Shown here: positions 29,578-39,230 of the stretch, piece by piece
Position numbering within the stretch: position 1 is the stretch's first letter
How the letters are laid out: the number at the start of each line of letters is the position of its first letter
Assembly: GCA_002709005.1 (NCBI GenBank)
Contig: PAPH01000061.1
Coordinates: 1-64,000, forward strand
Reading direction: 5' to 3'
Length of the DNA: 64,000 nt
Source: Hyphomicrobiales bacterium
Lineage (GTDB): Bacteria; Pseudomonadota; Alphaproteobacteria; Rhizobiales; Rhizobiaceae
Notes under the pieces: generated by a model
Told to the model about the DNA's origin: nothing
What the model saw: the letters and a program-made list of their open reading frames with translations, nothing else
Database searches by the model: none
Translations under genes and position numbers: made by a program

Positions 29578-30948
29578 CTAGCGGCGAGTCCTGCCATCAT
29601 ATTGTTTCACCGTATCGCCACCGAAGATCACCCTCGATGGATCGCGCTCGATGCTCGAAATGCTGCTCTCGATCCGGTTGATCGAGCGGCGCGCATCCTG
29701 AACCAGCGCTTCCACATCGCCCAGGCCCGAGGACGAAAAGCGCTGCAGATTGTCGGCAATCGGCCCGATGCGGGCATTGAGATTGTCGGCAACTTCGCGG
29801 AAGGATTTCAGCGTAGCGCGCGCATCGGTCATCAGGCTGTTGGTTTCGTCGTCACCCAGGAGGTTGTCCAGTTTGGCCAGAACGCCGTCGACGCGCGTGG
29901 AAGCCGCGTTCAGCCGGTTGGCCATCTGTTTGACATCGGAAATGATCTCGTCGTAGTCGTCCTTGCGGTCGGTAAAGGTGGCAACGACGGTCTTCGCGTC
30001 AGCGATCGCTACGCGCGCGTCCCCGCTCGCCACGGAAATGTCGTCGACCACCTTGCGGACCTTTTCAGGATCGACCTCGGCCATCAGCGTATCGACCCGC
30101 TCGAGCGTCTTCCCGGCCTGCTCGCCGACGGTCTTGAAGGAATCGGCGGCATCCGACAGCCGGGTCACCACCTTCGAGATGTCACCCGAGGCGTCGGCGA
30201 CGTCCTTGGTCACCTTCTCCACATTGGTGACGATCTGGGTGATCTTTTCCGGCTGAGCGGATTCGAGCAGTGACTGCGCGGCCTCGAGCGTCGAATCGAG
30301 CCGGGCGGACACGCTCTGGATCGTCTCCGACAGCCCGGAAATGGATTCGAGGAACTGGTCGATACCCTTGGAATTGTCCGCCAGCGCGCCCGAGAAGGTC
30401 TCGGCGTTCTTCAACGTCTGCGTCAGCGGTCCGCGTGCATCGCTCACGAAGCCCTCGATTTCACCGATCACGTTGTTGGCCCGCGTCATGATCTGGTCGG
30501 CGGTCGCCAGCAGGTTGGTGATGTTGGACGGATCGGCCTCCAGATGCGCCGAATTTTCGTTCTGAATGGCCTCGCGGATGATGTTGGTCCCACTCGGCGT
30601 GCCGCCCTGCAGTTCAATATAGGCCGAGCCGGTCAGGCCCTGGATTTCAAGCGCGGCTTTGGTGTCGGGAAAGATCGGCGCGTCGGCGCGAACTTCCGTT
30701 TCGGCGATGACGAATTTCGGATTTTCGCTGTCGATCGTCAGCCGGCGTACCGATCCCACGGCAATGCCGTTGAAGCGCACAGCCGAGCCGACCGACAGGC
30801 CGTTGGCCGATCCCGGAATGCGCACGATCAGCTTGCCGGTCTCGCCGCCGCCACCGACCTGCGACATCCAGTAGACGAATCCGAATGCCGACAGGATCAC
30901 CAGAACGGTAAACAGCCCTACGATGGCGTAATTGGCCCGCGTTTCCAT
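29578..30948 (-). CDS. MCE-domain substrate-binding protein (MlaD-like)
   Basis: 456 residues. One N-terminal membrane helix (YAIVGLFTVLVILSAFGFVYW, residues 7-27) anchors it in the inner membrane. The MCE domain follows (SVGSAVRFNGIAVGSVRRLTID; GLTGSAYIELQGG). A long helical C-terminal region of about 300 residues (repeated TDQIMTRANNVIGEIEG-type heptads) is typical of the longer MCE proteins, whose helices form a tunnel across the periplasm. It binds lipid for the ABC transporter encoded just upstream. The gap to the ATPase gene is eight bases. Confidence 0.92.
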   Translation of the reverse strand: METRANYAIVGLFTVLVILSAFGFVYWMSQVGGGGETGKLIVRIPGSANGLSVGSAVRFNGIAVGSVRRLTIDSENPKFVIAETEVRADAPIFPDTKAALEIQGLTGSAYIELQGGTPSGTNIIREAIQNENSAHLEADPSNITNLLATADQIMTRANNVIGEIEGFVSDARGPLTQTLKNAETFSGALADNSKGIDQFLESISGLSETIQSVSARLDSTLEAAQSLLESAQPEKITQIVTNVEKVTKDVADASGDISKVVTRLSDAADSFKTVGEQAGKTLERVDTLMAEVDPEKVRKVVDDISVASGDARVAIADAKTVVATFTDRKDDYDEIISDVKQMANRLNAASTRVDGVLAKLDNLLGDDETNSLMTDARATLKSFREVADNLNARIGPIADNLQRFSSSGLGDVEALVQDARRSINRIESSISSIERDPSRVIFGGDTVKQYDGRTRR

Positions 30949-30956
30949 GGGTTAAC

Positions 30957-31805
30957 TCACTTCCCTGCCGGTTCGGCGCGATAGGCTTCCGCGCTTGATC
31001 CCGAACCATCCGGATGTCCGCCGATGGTCCTTGCCCGCTTGCCACGGAAGTAGGACTGAACCCAAGGATCGTCAAATTCAAGCATTTCCGAGATAGTTCC
31101 GGATATCAGGACCTTTTTTTGGCCGAGGACGGCAATCCGGTCACACACCGAAAACAGACTGTCGAGGTCGTGGGTGACCATGTAGACGGTCAAACCCAGC
31201 GTATCGCGGAGCTGGGCGATCAGTTCGTCGAACTCTGCCGCACCGATCGGGTCGAGGCCGGACGTCGGCTCGTCGAGAAAGACCAGATCCGGATCGAGAG
31301 CCAGCGCCCGGGCTAGGGCCGCGCGCTTGATCATGCCGCCCGACAGTTCCGAGGGATACTTGTTGGCCGCCGAGACGTCGAGACCGACCATCTCGATCTT
31401 GACCTCGGTGAGCTCGTCCATGAGCGACTGCGGAAGATCGAGATATTCGCGCATCGGCACCTGGATGTTCTCCCGCACCGTCAGCGCGGAGAACAGCGCG
31501 CCGTGCTGAAACAGTACCCCAAGGCGCATATCGAGCTTGATCCGGTCGGCCTCCTCGGCGGTATCGTAGTCGTGTCCGAGGATGCGGATGACGCCGGACT
31601 GACGTCTGAGAAGCCTCAATATCGTGCGCATGAGGACGGATTTGCCGGTTCCGGAAGCGCCGACGAAGCCGAGGATCTCACCGCGGTAGATATCGAGGTT
31701 GAGATTGTCCAGAACGACATTCTTGCCGAAGGCGACTGTCACGTCGCGCACTTCCAGCACCTTCTCCCGCTGCCCGTCCTCCGGTCTCTGTTCGCTTTCG
31801 GACAT
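30957..31805 (-). CDS. ABC transporter ATP-binding protein (MlaF-like)
   Basis: 282-residue ATPase. Walker A GASGTGKSVL, Q-loop LGVLFQHGALFSALTV, signature ELSGGMIKRAALARAL, Walker B DLVFLDEPTSGLDP, switch His in VTHDLDSLF. The GMIKRAALAR form of the signature is typical of the MlaF/Ttg2A group. An AGGTGG ribosome-binding site overlapping the permease stop supports the ATG at 31805; a GTG three codons earlier is in frame. It powers the lipid transporter of this four-gene cluster. Confidence 0.94.
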   Translation of the reverse strand: MSESEQRPEDGQREKVLEVRDVTVAFGKNVVLDNLNLDIYRGEILGFVGASGTGKSVLMRTILRLLRRQSGVIRILGHDYDTAEEADRIKLDMRLGVLFQHGALFSALTVRENIQVPMREYLDLPQSLMDELTEVKIEMVGLDVSAANKYPSELSGGMIKRAALARALALDPDLVFLDEPTSGLDPIGAAEFDELIAQLRDTLGLTVYMVTHDLDSLFSVCDRIAVLGQKKVLISGTISEMLEFDDPWVQSYFRGKRARTIGGHPDGSGSSAEAYRAEPAGK

Positions 31806-31814
31806 GTCAGCCAC

Positions 31815-33017
31815 CTAAAAATCGATTGCGGCGTAGAACATGGCGAAAAGCCCGTCCACGAGAATGACCACGAAAATGGATTTCACCACCGAGGACGTCA
31901 CCCGGCGGCCGAGCGATTCGGCACTGCCGCCCACCTTGAGCCCCTCAACCGCGGCGACGATGCCGATGATCAGCGCCATGAAAGGCGCCTTGATCATTCC
32001 CGATGCGATGGTGGAGATGTCTATCGCCTCGCGAAGCCGTCCAAGGAAGACGTCAAAAGTGATCCCGGAATAGGCGAGCGCGACAACCGCAGCGCCAAAG
32101 AGTGCGGCGAAGTTGGCGATGATCGTCAGGAGCGGCAACGCCACCACCAGCGCCAGCAGCCGCGGGAAGACGAGAACGCCGATCGGGTTGAGCCCCATGA
32201 CCTTGAGCGCGTCGACTTCCTCGCGCATCTTCATCGAGCCGATTTCGGCGGTAATCGCGCTGCCGGAGCGGCCGGCGATCATGATCGCGGTCAGAAGGAC
32301 GCCGATCTCCCGCAACTGCAGAATGCCGACGAGATCGACGACGAAGACCTCGGCGCCGAAATAGCGGAGCTGGAAGGCGCCTTGCTGGGCGATAATGGCG
32401 CCGATGAGAAACGACATGAGCACGATGATCGGCACGGCGCACACGCCCATGTGGTCGAGCTGGGAGACGACGGAAGCCGGTGAGACACCGCTGCCGCGCC
32501 CGAGCTTCATCTGCGCACCGCGAACCGCCGAGCCGAGAATAAAGGCGGATGCGATGAGATCATCCCACAGACCGTACATCGTCAGGCCGATCGGCTCGAA
32601 TATCGTGTAGAACAGGGCCTTGCGCGGCTCGACCGCCCGCTTCGCCGCTTCAGTGACGTCCGGCAACCCCGCGATCAGTTCGATCGAGGGCTTCGGGCCC
32701 TTGACCTCGAACGAGGCGCCCCGTTGCTCGGTGCTCAGCTGCAACCGGCGAACGAGCCAGGCTCCGGCCGTATCGAAATGGCTGGCGCCGGAAATATCGA
32801 CGATAATGTGATTCGCTTTCTCGGACGTGGCCAGCCGCGCCATTTCGGCCTGCACCTCACCCACGCCGGAATGACGCCAGTCTCCCGACAGCACCAGTTT
32901 CAGAGCGTCCGGGCCTTGTTCCACCTCAAGACCGGCCGGCCGCTGATCGGCCATGGAAGCCGATCGCTCGCCTGCGTCTTGATCGCCCCTTGCCTTTTTG
33001 CGCTCGTCGCTCAACAT
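31815..33017 (-). CDS. MlaE-family permease with N-terminal STAS domain
   Basis: 400 residues. Residues about 30-125 form a STAS domain (LKLVLSGDWRHSGVGEVQAEM; HIIVDISGASHFDTAGAWLVRRL), the part played by the separate MlaB protein in E. coli. From residue 150 the MlaE permease follows, with an amphipathic entry helix, five hydrophobic segments and the conserved loop EIGVLLTAIMIAGRSGSAITAEIG, then MREEVDALKVMGLNP. It is first in the operon permease-ATPase-MCE-lipoprotein. GAAGG upstream supports the ATG at 33017. Likely role: phospholipid movement between the two membranes. Confidence 0.93.
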   Translation of the reverse strand: MLSDERKKARGDQDAGERSASMADQRPAGLEVEQGPDALKLVLSGDWRHSGVGEVQAEMARLATSEKANHIIVDISGASHFDTAGAWLVRRLQLSTEQRGASFEVKGPKPSIELIAGLPDVTEAAKRAVEPRKALFYTIFEPIGLTMYGLWDDLIASAFILGSAVRGAQMKLGRGSGVSPASVVSQLDHMGVCAVPIIVLMSFLIGAIIAQQGAFQLRYFGAEVFVVDLVGILQLREIGVLLTAIMIAGRSGSAITAEIGSMKMREEVDALKVMGLNPIGVLVFPRLLALVVALPLLTIIANFAALFGAAVVALAYSGITFDVFLGRLREAIDISTIASGMIKAPFMALIIGIVAAVEGLKVGGSAESLGRRVTSSVVKSIFVVILVDGLFAMFYAAIDF

Positions 33018-33117
33018 GAGGCCTTCATAGCGGCTTGTCGGTTGACTGTCATCGACCGCGGGCCGGAATAATGTCCCTCGCGCAATCTATTTGCGCCAAT
33101 ATTTCCGAAGGTTCGTC

Positions 33118-34101
33118 ATGCCGCCGAGTTTGAAGGTCGTCCGCGAGAGTTTTTCCACCGCCAAGCCGTTCACCATCTCGCGTGGCGCAAAAACCTCCGC
33201 TGACGTGATCACCTGCATCCTCGAGCATGACGGCCATGTCGGACGCGGCGAGTGCGTGCCCTATGCGCGCTACGGCGAAAGCGTCGAGGGGGTGATGGCC
33301 GACATCGAGAAAATGGCCGAAGCGCTGGCGAACGGCCTGGACCGCGAAGCCCTGCAAAGCGAACTCAAGGCGGGCGCGGCCCGCAACGCGCTTGACTGCG
33401 CCATGTGGGACCTCGAGGCCAAGCGCAGCGGCAACCGGGTATCCGATACGGCCTGCCGCATGCTGCCACGGCCTGTGCCCACGGCGGTAACGATCTCGCT
33501 CGGCGACGCCTCGGACATGGCGGACGCGGCTCGCGCGCACGCCTCGCAGAAGCTTCTCAAGGTGAAGGTCGGCACCGAGGACGATCGTGCCCGCATTCAT
33601 GCGGTGGCGAGCGCCGCCCCCAATGCCGAGATCATTCTCGACGCCAACGAGGGCTGGACCGAAGAGAACCTCCGCGACCACCTGCTGGCGGCGGCCGAAA
33701 TGCATATCGGACTGATCGAGCAGCCGCTTCCCGCCGGCAAGGACGAGATTCTGGCCCATATCCCGCACCCCGTGCCGATCTGCGCCGACGAAAGTGTACA
33801 CACCTGCGAAGATCTCGAGGGATTGTTCGAGCGTTATGATGCGATCAACATCAAGCTCGACAAGGCCGGAGGCTTGACCGAAGCTCTGAAGATGCGCGAC
33901 CGCGGTCGCGAAATCGGCTTCGGGATCATGATCGGCTGCATGCTGGGATCCTCGCTTGCCATGGCGCCGGCGGTGCTGTTGGCCCAGGATGCCGACTGGG
34001 TGGATCTCGACGGCCCCCTGCTGCTTGCCCGCGACCGCCCCTCGGCGCTGACCTATACGAGCTCGATGGTCTCCCCGCCCCATCCCGATCTGTGGGGATA
34101 G
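33118..34101 (+). CDS. Enolase-superfamily dipeptide epimerase / N-acetyl-D-glutamate racemase-like (DgcA)
   Basis: 327-residue mandelate-racemase/muconate-cycloisomerase fold enzyme. Catalytic KxK is KLLKVKVG, the metal-binding Asp is in EIILDANEGW, Glu in GLIEQPLP, Asp/Glu in PICADESVH, and the second Lys in YDAINIKLDKAGG. The C-terminal GIMIGCMLGSSLAMAPAVLLAQ is characteristic of the dipeptide-epimerase group that includes DgcA. DgcA normally pairs with DgcN, which is not present here, so substrate identity stays open (L-Ala-D/L-Glu or N-acetyl-Glu). GAAGG six bases upstream supports the ATG at 33118 over a TTG at 33091. Confidence 0.88.
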   Translation: MPPSLKVVRESFSTAKPFTISRGAKTSADVITCILEHDGHVGRGECVPYARYGESVEGVMADIEKMAEALANGLDREALQSELKAGAARNALDCAMWDLEAKRSGNRVSDTACRMLPRPVPTAVTISLGDASDMADAARAHASQKLLKVKVGTEDDRARIHAVASAAPNAEIILDANEGWTEENLRDHLLAAAEMHIGLIEQPLPAGKDEILAHIPHPVPICADESVHTCEDLEGLFERYDAINIKLDKAGGLTEALKMRDRGREIGFGIMIGCMLGSSLAMAPAVLLAQDADWVDLDGPLLLARDRPSALTYTSSMVSPPHPDLWG

Positions 34102-34241
34102 GCCGCCTGTGAGGATGGGGTAAAGGTGTTTCACCGCCCGATCCCGTCACACGGCTTTCATCCTCTGGGGAAAGAGAATAAACGGTAGCGCCGCGGCGTT
34201 CACGCTGCGGCAACTGCACGGAAAGCGTCCGGGGGATGGAA

Positions 34242-36554
34242 ATGAGCACAGACCAGTCGAAGCCGAAAAGTGGCGATCTCGACGAAAACGCACTGTTCTT
34301 TCACAAGTACCCGCGCCCCGGAAAGCTGGAGATCCAGGCCACCAAGCCGCTCGGCAACCAGCGCGACCTGGCGCTCGCCTATTCGCCGGGCGTGGCTGCG
34401 CCCTGCCTGGCGATCCGCGACAATCCGGAAGCGGCAGCCGAATACACTGCCCGCGCAAACCTGGTCGCCGTGGTCTCGAACGGATCCGCGGTCCTCGGCC
34501 TCGGCAATATCGGCCCTCTCGCCTCCAAGCCCGTGATGGAAGGCAAGGCGGTGCTCTTCAAGAAATTCGCCGGCATCGACGTCTTCGACATCGAGATCGA
34601 CGCGCCCGAGATCGACCGGATGGTATCGGTCGTTTCCGCTCTCGAACCGACCTTCGGCGGCATCAATCTCGAGGACATCAAGGCACCCGAATGTTTCGTC
34701 GTCGAACGTCAGCTGCGCGAGCGGATGAACATTCCGGTCTTCCATGACGACCAGCACGGCACCGCCATCATCGTCTCGGCAGCGATCATCAACGGGCTGG
34801 GTTTTGCCGGCAAGAAACTCGAGGAGGTCAAGATCGTCACCTCCGGCGCAGGCGCCGCAGCACTCGCCTGCCTCAACCTGCTGGTCAGCCTCGGCGCCAA
34901 GCGCGAGAACATCTGGGTTCACGACATCGAAGGCCTCGTCTACGAGGGCCGCGAAGCGCTGATGGACGAATGGAAGTCGGTCTACGCGCAAAGGACCGAC
35001 AAGCGCGAACTCGCCGAATCCATTCCCGGCGCCGACGTATTCCTCGGGCTGTCGGCGGCGGGCGTTCTCAAACCGGAACTCCTCGCCAGCATGGCGGAGA
35101 AGCCGCTCATCATGGCGCTCGCCAACCCTACGCCTGAAATTATGCCTGATGTCGCCCGTCAGGCGCGTCCCGACGCCATGATCTGTACCGGCCGGTCGGA
35201 TTTTCCGAACCAGGTCAACAACGTTCTCTGCTTCCCCTACATCTTCCGCGGCGCGCTCGATTGCGGCGCCCGGACGATCAACGAGGAAATGAAGATCGCC
35301 GCAGTGCATGCGATCGCCGATCTCGCCAAGGAAGAGATCTCCGACGTTGCCGCGCGCGCCTATTCCGGCGACACGCCGAATTTCGGTCCGGACTACCTGA
35401 TCCCCTCGCCCTTCGATCCGCGGCTCATACTGCGCATCGCCCCGGCCGTCGCCAAGGCTGCCGCCGAGACCGGTGTCGCCCTGCGTCCCGTCGAGGACAT
35501 GGAGGCCTATGTTGACCGGCTGAACCGCTTCGTCTTCCGCTCCGGGCTGATCATGAAGCCGCTGTTCACCGCCGCCAAGACCGCCTCGCGCAAGCGGGTG
35601 ATCTTCGCCGAGGGCGAGGACGAGCGCGTGCTGCGCGCTGCCCAGGTGCTGATCGAGGAGAAGATCGCCGAGCCGATCCTCATCGGCCGCCCCTCGATCA
35701 TCGCCAGCCGTCTCGACCGTTTCGGCCTCAAGATCAGGCCGCAAACCGATTTCGACGTCGTCAATCCCGAGGACGATCCGCGTTTCCGCTCCTATGTCGA
35801 CGATTATTTCGCACTCGTCGGCCGCAAGGGCGTCATCCCGGAAGCCGCCCGCACCATCGTGCGCACCAACTCGACGGTGATCGCGGCCCTCGCCATCCGC
35901 CGCAACGAGGCGGACGCGATGATCTGCGGTCTCGAAGGCCGCTACCAGAAGCACCTGCGCGACGTCTCCCAGATCATCGGCAAGGCGCCCGGCGTCATCG
36001 AATACGCCGCACTGAGCCTGCTGATCGGCCAGCGCGGCGCGACCTTCCTGGTCGACACCTCGGTCTGCTATGACCCGAGCGCCGAGCAGATTGCCGCCGT
36101 CACCGAAATGGCCGCCCGCGAGATCCGCCGCTTCGGTATCGTTCCGCGCGCGGCCCTGCTTTCGCACTCCGACTTCGGATCCCGGGATTCCGAAAGCGCG
36201 GAAAAGATGCGCCGGGCCGCCGCCATCCTCAGGGAGCGCGATCCCGATCTCGAGGCCGACGGCGAAATGCACGGCGATTCCGCCCTGTCGGAAATCCTGC
36301 GCCGCCGCGTCATGCCGGACACCAGGCTGACTGGCGAAGCCAATCTCCTGGTCTTCCCCAATCTCGATTCCGCCAACATCACGCTCGGCGTCGTCAAATC
36401 GATGACGGAGGCGCTGCATGTCGGCCCCATCCTGCTCGGCAGCGCCCTGCCCGCCCACATCCTCTCGCCCTCGGTGACCTCGCGCGGCGTGGTCAACATG
36501 GCGACGCTCGCCGTCGTCGAGGCCTCTTTCCCGGCCGAAAGGGCGGGCGGCTGA
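34242..36554 (+). CDS. maeB: NADP-dependent malic enzyme with C-terminal phosphotransacetylase-like domain
   Basis: 770-residue two-domain malic enzyme that decarboxylates malate to pyruvate. The catalytic half shows [42 protein letters not shown], and [16 protein letters not shown] (nucleotide binding). Residues from about 440 on form a phosphotransacetylase-like domain ([35 protein letters not shown]) that is regulatory, not catalytic, in the rhizobial enzymes. Length matches the DME/TME enzymes of Sinorhizobium; NAD versus NADP preference cannot be read from sequence here. GGGGGA six bases upstream supports the ATG at 34242. Confidence 0.95.
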   Translation: MSTDQSKPKSGDLDENALFFHKYPRPGKLEIQATKPLGNQRDLALAYSPGVAAPCLAIRDNPEAAAEYTARANLVAVVSNGSAVLGLGNIGPLASKPVMEGKAVLFKKFAGIDVFDIEIDAPEIDRMVSVVSALEPTFGGINLEDIKAPECFVVERQLRERMNIPVFHDDQHGTAIIVSAAIINGLGFAGKKLEEVKIVTSGAGAAALACLNLLVSLGAKRENIWVHDIEGLVYEGREALMDEWKSVYAQRTDKRELAESIPGADVFLGLSAAGVLKPELLASMAEKPLIMALANPTPEIMPDVARQARPDAMICTGRSDFPNQVNNVLCFPYIFRGALDCGARTINEEMKIAAVHAIADLAKEEISDVAARAYSGDTPNFGPDYLIPSPFDPRLILRIAPAVAKAAAETGVALRPVEDMEAYVDRLNRFVFRSGLIMKPLFTAAKTASRKRVIFAEGEDERVLRAAQVLIEEKIAEPILIGRPSIIASRLDRFGLKIRPQTDFDVVNPEDDPRFRSYVDDYFALVGRKGVIPEAARTIVRTNSTVIAALAIRRNEADAMICGLEGRYQKHLRDVSQIIGKAPGVIEYAALSLLIGQRGATFLVDTSVCYDPSAEQIAAVTEMAAREIRRFGIVPRAALLSHSDFGSRDSESAEKMRRAAAILRERDPDLEADGEMHGDSALSEILRRRVMPDTRLTGEANLLVFPNLDSANITLGVVKSMTEALHVGPILLGSALPAHILSPSVTSRGVVNMATLAVVEASFPAERAGG

Positions 36555-36696
36555 CAACGCAGGACGGGCCCATCTTAAGGTAAACAAACGCTTGTGATTG
36601 GCTTGTTAACGGCTTCGGGCTAAAATCGACATCCTCGGCGTGTTTGAGTTTCGGTCTGTCGAACCCGCGCCGATGTCGCCGTACCCGGAGTTTGTG

Positions 36697-37908
36697 ATGC
36701 GTTGGCGCCTGTCGTCTGGCCTCCTGTTGGCAAGTCTTGTTTTCGCTCCCGCTCTGGCGGTGCAAGCGGCAGCCTCACCGACATGCGACCGGCTGTCGGC
36801 GCAGCTCGCCAATTATCAGGCAGGCAGCGGGTCTACGGCCGACTACCGGCGCTATGCGGTGGCCGCGCGCAAACAGGCCGGCCAGATCAAGCAGGTTCGC
36901 GGCGATATGAAGCGCTACGGCTGTTCGTCTGGCAGCTTCATCGTTCTCGGCGGGGCCAACGGCGCGGTCTGCAAGAAACTCTCCAACGCCGAAGCCAAGA
37001 TGCAGGCCAATCTGCGGGTGCTCGAACGCAAGCGTGACGGCCATGCGAATTCGGCGGACCGGAGAGATGGCAGGCAGCGCATCGAGGCGGCGCTCAGGGC
37101 CAATGGCTGCTACGATCGGCAGGACGCGAAACCCAAGGTGGTGCCGATCGCCGTCGCGCCGCAGTCGCGAAACTCCGACCGGCCGAATGCCGCGATCTCA
37201 ACCGGCCGATCCAGCGGCATGACGATCCTCGACCGCTCCGGCGGAACCAACAGCGTGCCGCTTGGCAATGAAGGCAATGCACGTATCGTCGTCGAGCACA
37301 AATCCTCCTATGGCGGCAGCCTGCGCACCCTGTGCGTGCGCGCCTGCGACGGATATTTCTTCCCGATCTCCTCGGCGGCCACATCCGCCGATTTCGGCCG
37401 CGACCAGCGGACCTGCCAGATGATGTGTCCGGGCACGCAGACAGAACTCTACTACGACTCGGTCTACGGCCAGGAAAGCGAAAACATGGTATCGGTGGCG
37501 ACCGGCCGCCCCTACAGCGAGATGTCCAACGCCTTCCGCTATCGCAGCGGCGATGCGCGCGAGGCCGGTTGCGGCTGCAATATGGCGGCCTTCTACAAGG
37601 AAATGCAGCGTCGCGAGGCGATCTTCAACAATGCCGGTACAACCGGGGAAGATGGGGAGCCGGCCGCGCTCGCGGCCACACCCTCGACGCGGCCTGATCC
37701 CGGCGAGGACCCCGAGACGATCGCCAACAGCCGCTCCGCGCTCACCGCCGATGCCATCGCGGCCGTCGCCGGCGCCTCAGGCGCCGACCGGCCGCTCGGC
37801 AACCAGCTCCGCCAGGTCCGCGTCGTCGGCCCTGTCTATCTGCCGGCAAGCGGCGAGAAGCTGGACTTCACCGCCAACACCGACAAACTCGAAGACATCT
37901 TCAGGTAA
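36697..37908 (+). CDS. Exported DUF2865-type protein
   Basis: 403 residues with a signal peptide (LLLASLVFAPALAVQAAASP). The mature protein contains several conserved Cys: SPTCDRL, RYGCSSGSF, AVCKKL, NGCYD, then TLCVRACDGYFFPIS, TCQMMCPG and GCGCNMAAFY. The VRACDGYFFP...CxxMCPG block is the recognisable core of DUF2865, a family of unknown function in Hyphomicrobiales. A low-complexity linker separates the N-terminal helical part from this core. An ATG at 36697 preceded by CGGAG is preferred over upstream GTG/ATG codons at 36640 and 36673. Its 3' end overlaps the convergent MFS gene by eight bases. Confidence 0.8.
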   Translation: MRWRLSSGLLLASLVFAPALAVQAAASPTCDRLSAQLANYQAGSGSTADYRRYAVAARKQAGQIKQVRGDMKRYGCSSGSFIVLGGANGAVCKKLSNAEAKMQANLRVLERKRDGHANSADRRDGRQRIEAALRANGCYDRQDAKPKVVPIAVAPQSRNSDRPNAAISTGRSSGMTILDRSGGTNSVPLGNEGNARIVVEHKSSYGGSLRTLCVRACDGYFFPISSAATSADFGRDQRTCQMMCPGTQTELYYDSVYGQESENMVSVATGRPYSEMSNAFRYRSGDAREAGCGCNMAAFYKEMQRREAIFNNAGTTGEDGEPAALAATPSTRPDPGEDPETIANSRSALTADAIAAVAGASGADRPLGNQLRQVRVVGPVYLPASGEKLDFTANTDKLEDIFR

Positions 37909-39118
37909 GCGCGTTGCGTCCCGCAGCCTTGCGGCTGACGACTGTCATCACCGCCGCCGAGAAGATGCAGTAAATCCCCATTGCGGCGATCTGCGCGGGA
38001 TAGGACACGCCGATATCGATCAGCCATCCGGTGAGACCAGGCCCCATCGCCGTGGCCAGAACCATCATGGCGACGATCACCGCGCGGATCGAGCCGAGAT
38101 TCCTCGCGCCGTAAAGTTCCGGCCAGAGCGCGCCGAACAGCGTCGAGGAAAAGCCGTAGGAAATTCCCATCAGCGCCATGAAGGCATAGGCGCCCCATGG
38201 AGACTGGGTGGTAGCCAGCACCAGGCAGGAGGCCGCCAGCGGCAACAGGAACGACGGCAGAACGCGGACCGCCGAGAAACGGTCGATCAACTGTCCCGCG
38301 ATCAGCGCAAAGACGATCGTCATCGACGACATGACGATGAAGGAACTGGCGAAGACTTCCGGCGCCCAGCCGCGCAGTTCGCTCAAATAGACCTGGTGAA
38401 AGAAGACCGTGGTGCCGATGAAGCCGGGTGCGAGGACGCCCGAGAGGCAGAGCCAAAAGATCGGGTCGCGCAGCACTTCGCCGCGAGTCCAGTCGCGCAG
38501 CGCAGTCCGCCGCTCAGGACCGTCGGTGGCGCGCGGCGTGCGTTCAACCCGCATCAGCATGACGATCGCCGGCCAGGCAACGAGCGCCAGCACGACGGCG
38601 GCCGCGAGCCAGGTGCCACGCCAGCCGAGCGCATAGGCGGCAAAGATGAAGGCCGAGGGAAAGACCGCCTCGCCGAAATTGTGGCCGAGCGTGGCAAGCG
38701 ACACCGCCCTGCCCCGCTGCGCGGAGAACCAGCGCCCCATCGCCGTCATCGAAATATGGGTCATCATTCCCTGTCCGAAGAGGCGAAGCGCGTAGATGGT
38801 GATGCCGAGCCAGATCACGTTGGTGGCGAAGGACATCGAGATGGCCGCCGCCATCAGCGCGGGAATGGTGAAGGCCGCAACGACGGCGATCGGTACCCGG
38901 TCGACGACCTTGCCCAGTTGCGGCAGCGTAAGCGCGCTCGCAAGCGTGGCGATCATGTAGAGCCCGCCGAACTGCCCGTGGCTCAATCCGTGCTCGGCGC
39001 GGATATCCCCCGCCGACAGCGAGATGAAAAAAGTCTGTCCGAAGGAGGAGAAGAAGGTCAGCAGGAAACCGCCGACGATCCAGCGGGCGTTCTCACGCAG
39101 GAAGGTGATGATGGACAT
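37901..39118 (-). CDS. Major facilitator superfamily transporter (copy 1)
   Basis: 405-residue, 12-helix MFS permease. It starts MSIITFLRENARWIVGGFLL, and shows a loop 2-3 motif of the G-K-V-V-D-R type (PQLGKVVDRVP) and the central cytoplasmic loop near ERRTALRDWTRGEVLRDPIFW. It closely resembles the next gene downstream in the list in length and in most motifs (SSFGQTFFISL versus SSYGQTFFIAL; WTRGEVLRDP in both), so the two are tandem paralogues. The substrate is unknown; the group looks like anion/metabolite uniporters. It is downstream of copy 2 with a 112-base gap. Confidence 0.87.
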   Translation of the reverse strand: MSIITFLRENARWIVGGFLLTFFSSFGQTFFISLSAGDIRAEHGLSHGQFGGLYMIATLASALTLPQLGKVVDRVPIAVVAAFTIPALMAAAISMSFATNVIWLGITIYALRLFGQGMMTHISMTAMGRWFSAQRGRAVSLATLGHNFGEAVFPSAFIFAAYALGWRGTWLAAAVVLALVAWPAIVMLMRVERTPRATDGPERRTALRDWTRGEVLRDPIFWLCLSGVLAPGFIGTTVFFHQVYLSELRGWAPEVFASSFIVMSSMTIVFALIAGQLIDRFSAVRVLPSFLLPLAASCLVLATTQSPWGAYAFMALMGISYGFSSTLFGALWPELYGARNLGSIRAVIVAMMVLATAMGPGLTGWLIDIGVSYPAQIAAMGIYCIFSAAVMTVVSRKAAGRNALT

Positions 39119-39230
39119 GGAGCCTGGTCCGCAGATGGAGTGAGGCGATCAGCCGGAGGAAGCGGCCGCGGTGACAAGGTCGCCTGCCCGAAGCTTCACC
39201 ACATTTTCCCGCACGACACAATCTCCCCAA

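Noticed and set aside
34200-36587. 795-codon open frame antisense to the malic enzyme gene
   Set aside because: Shadow frame; the + strand product has full family motifs across the whole length.
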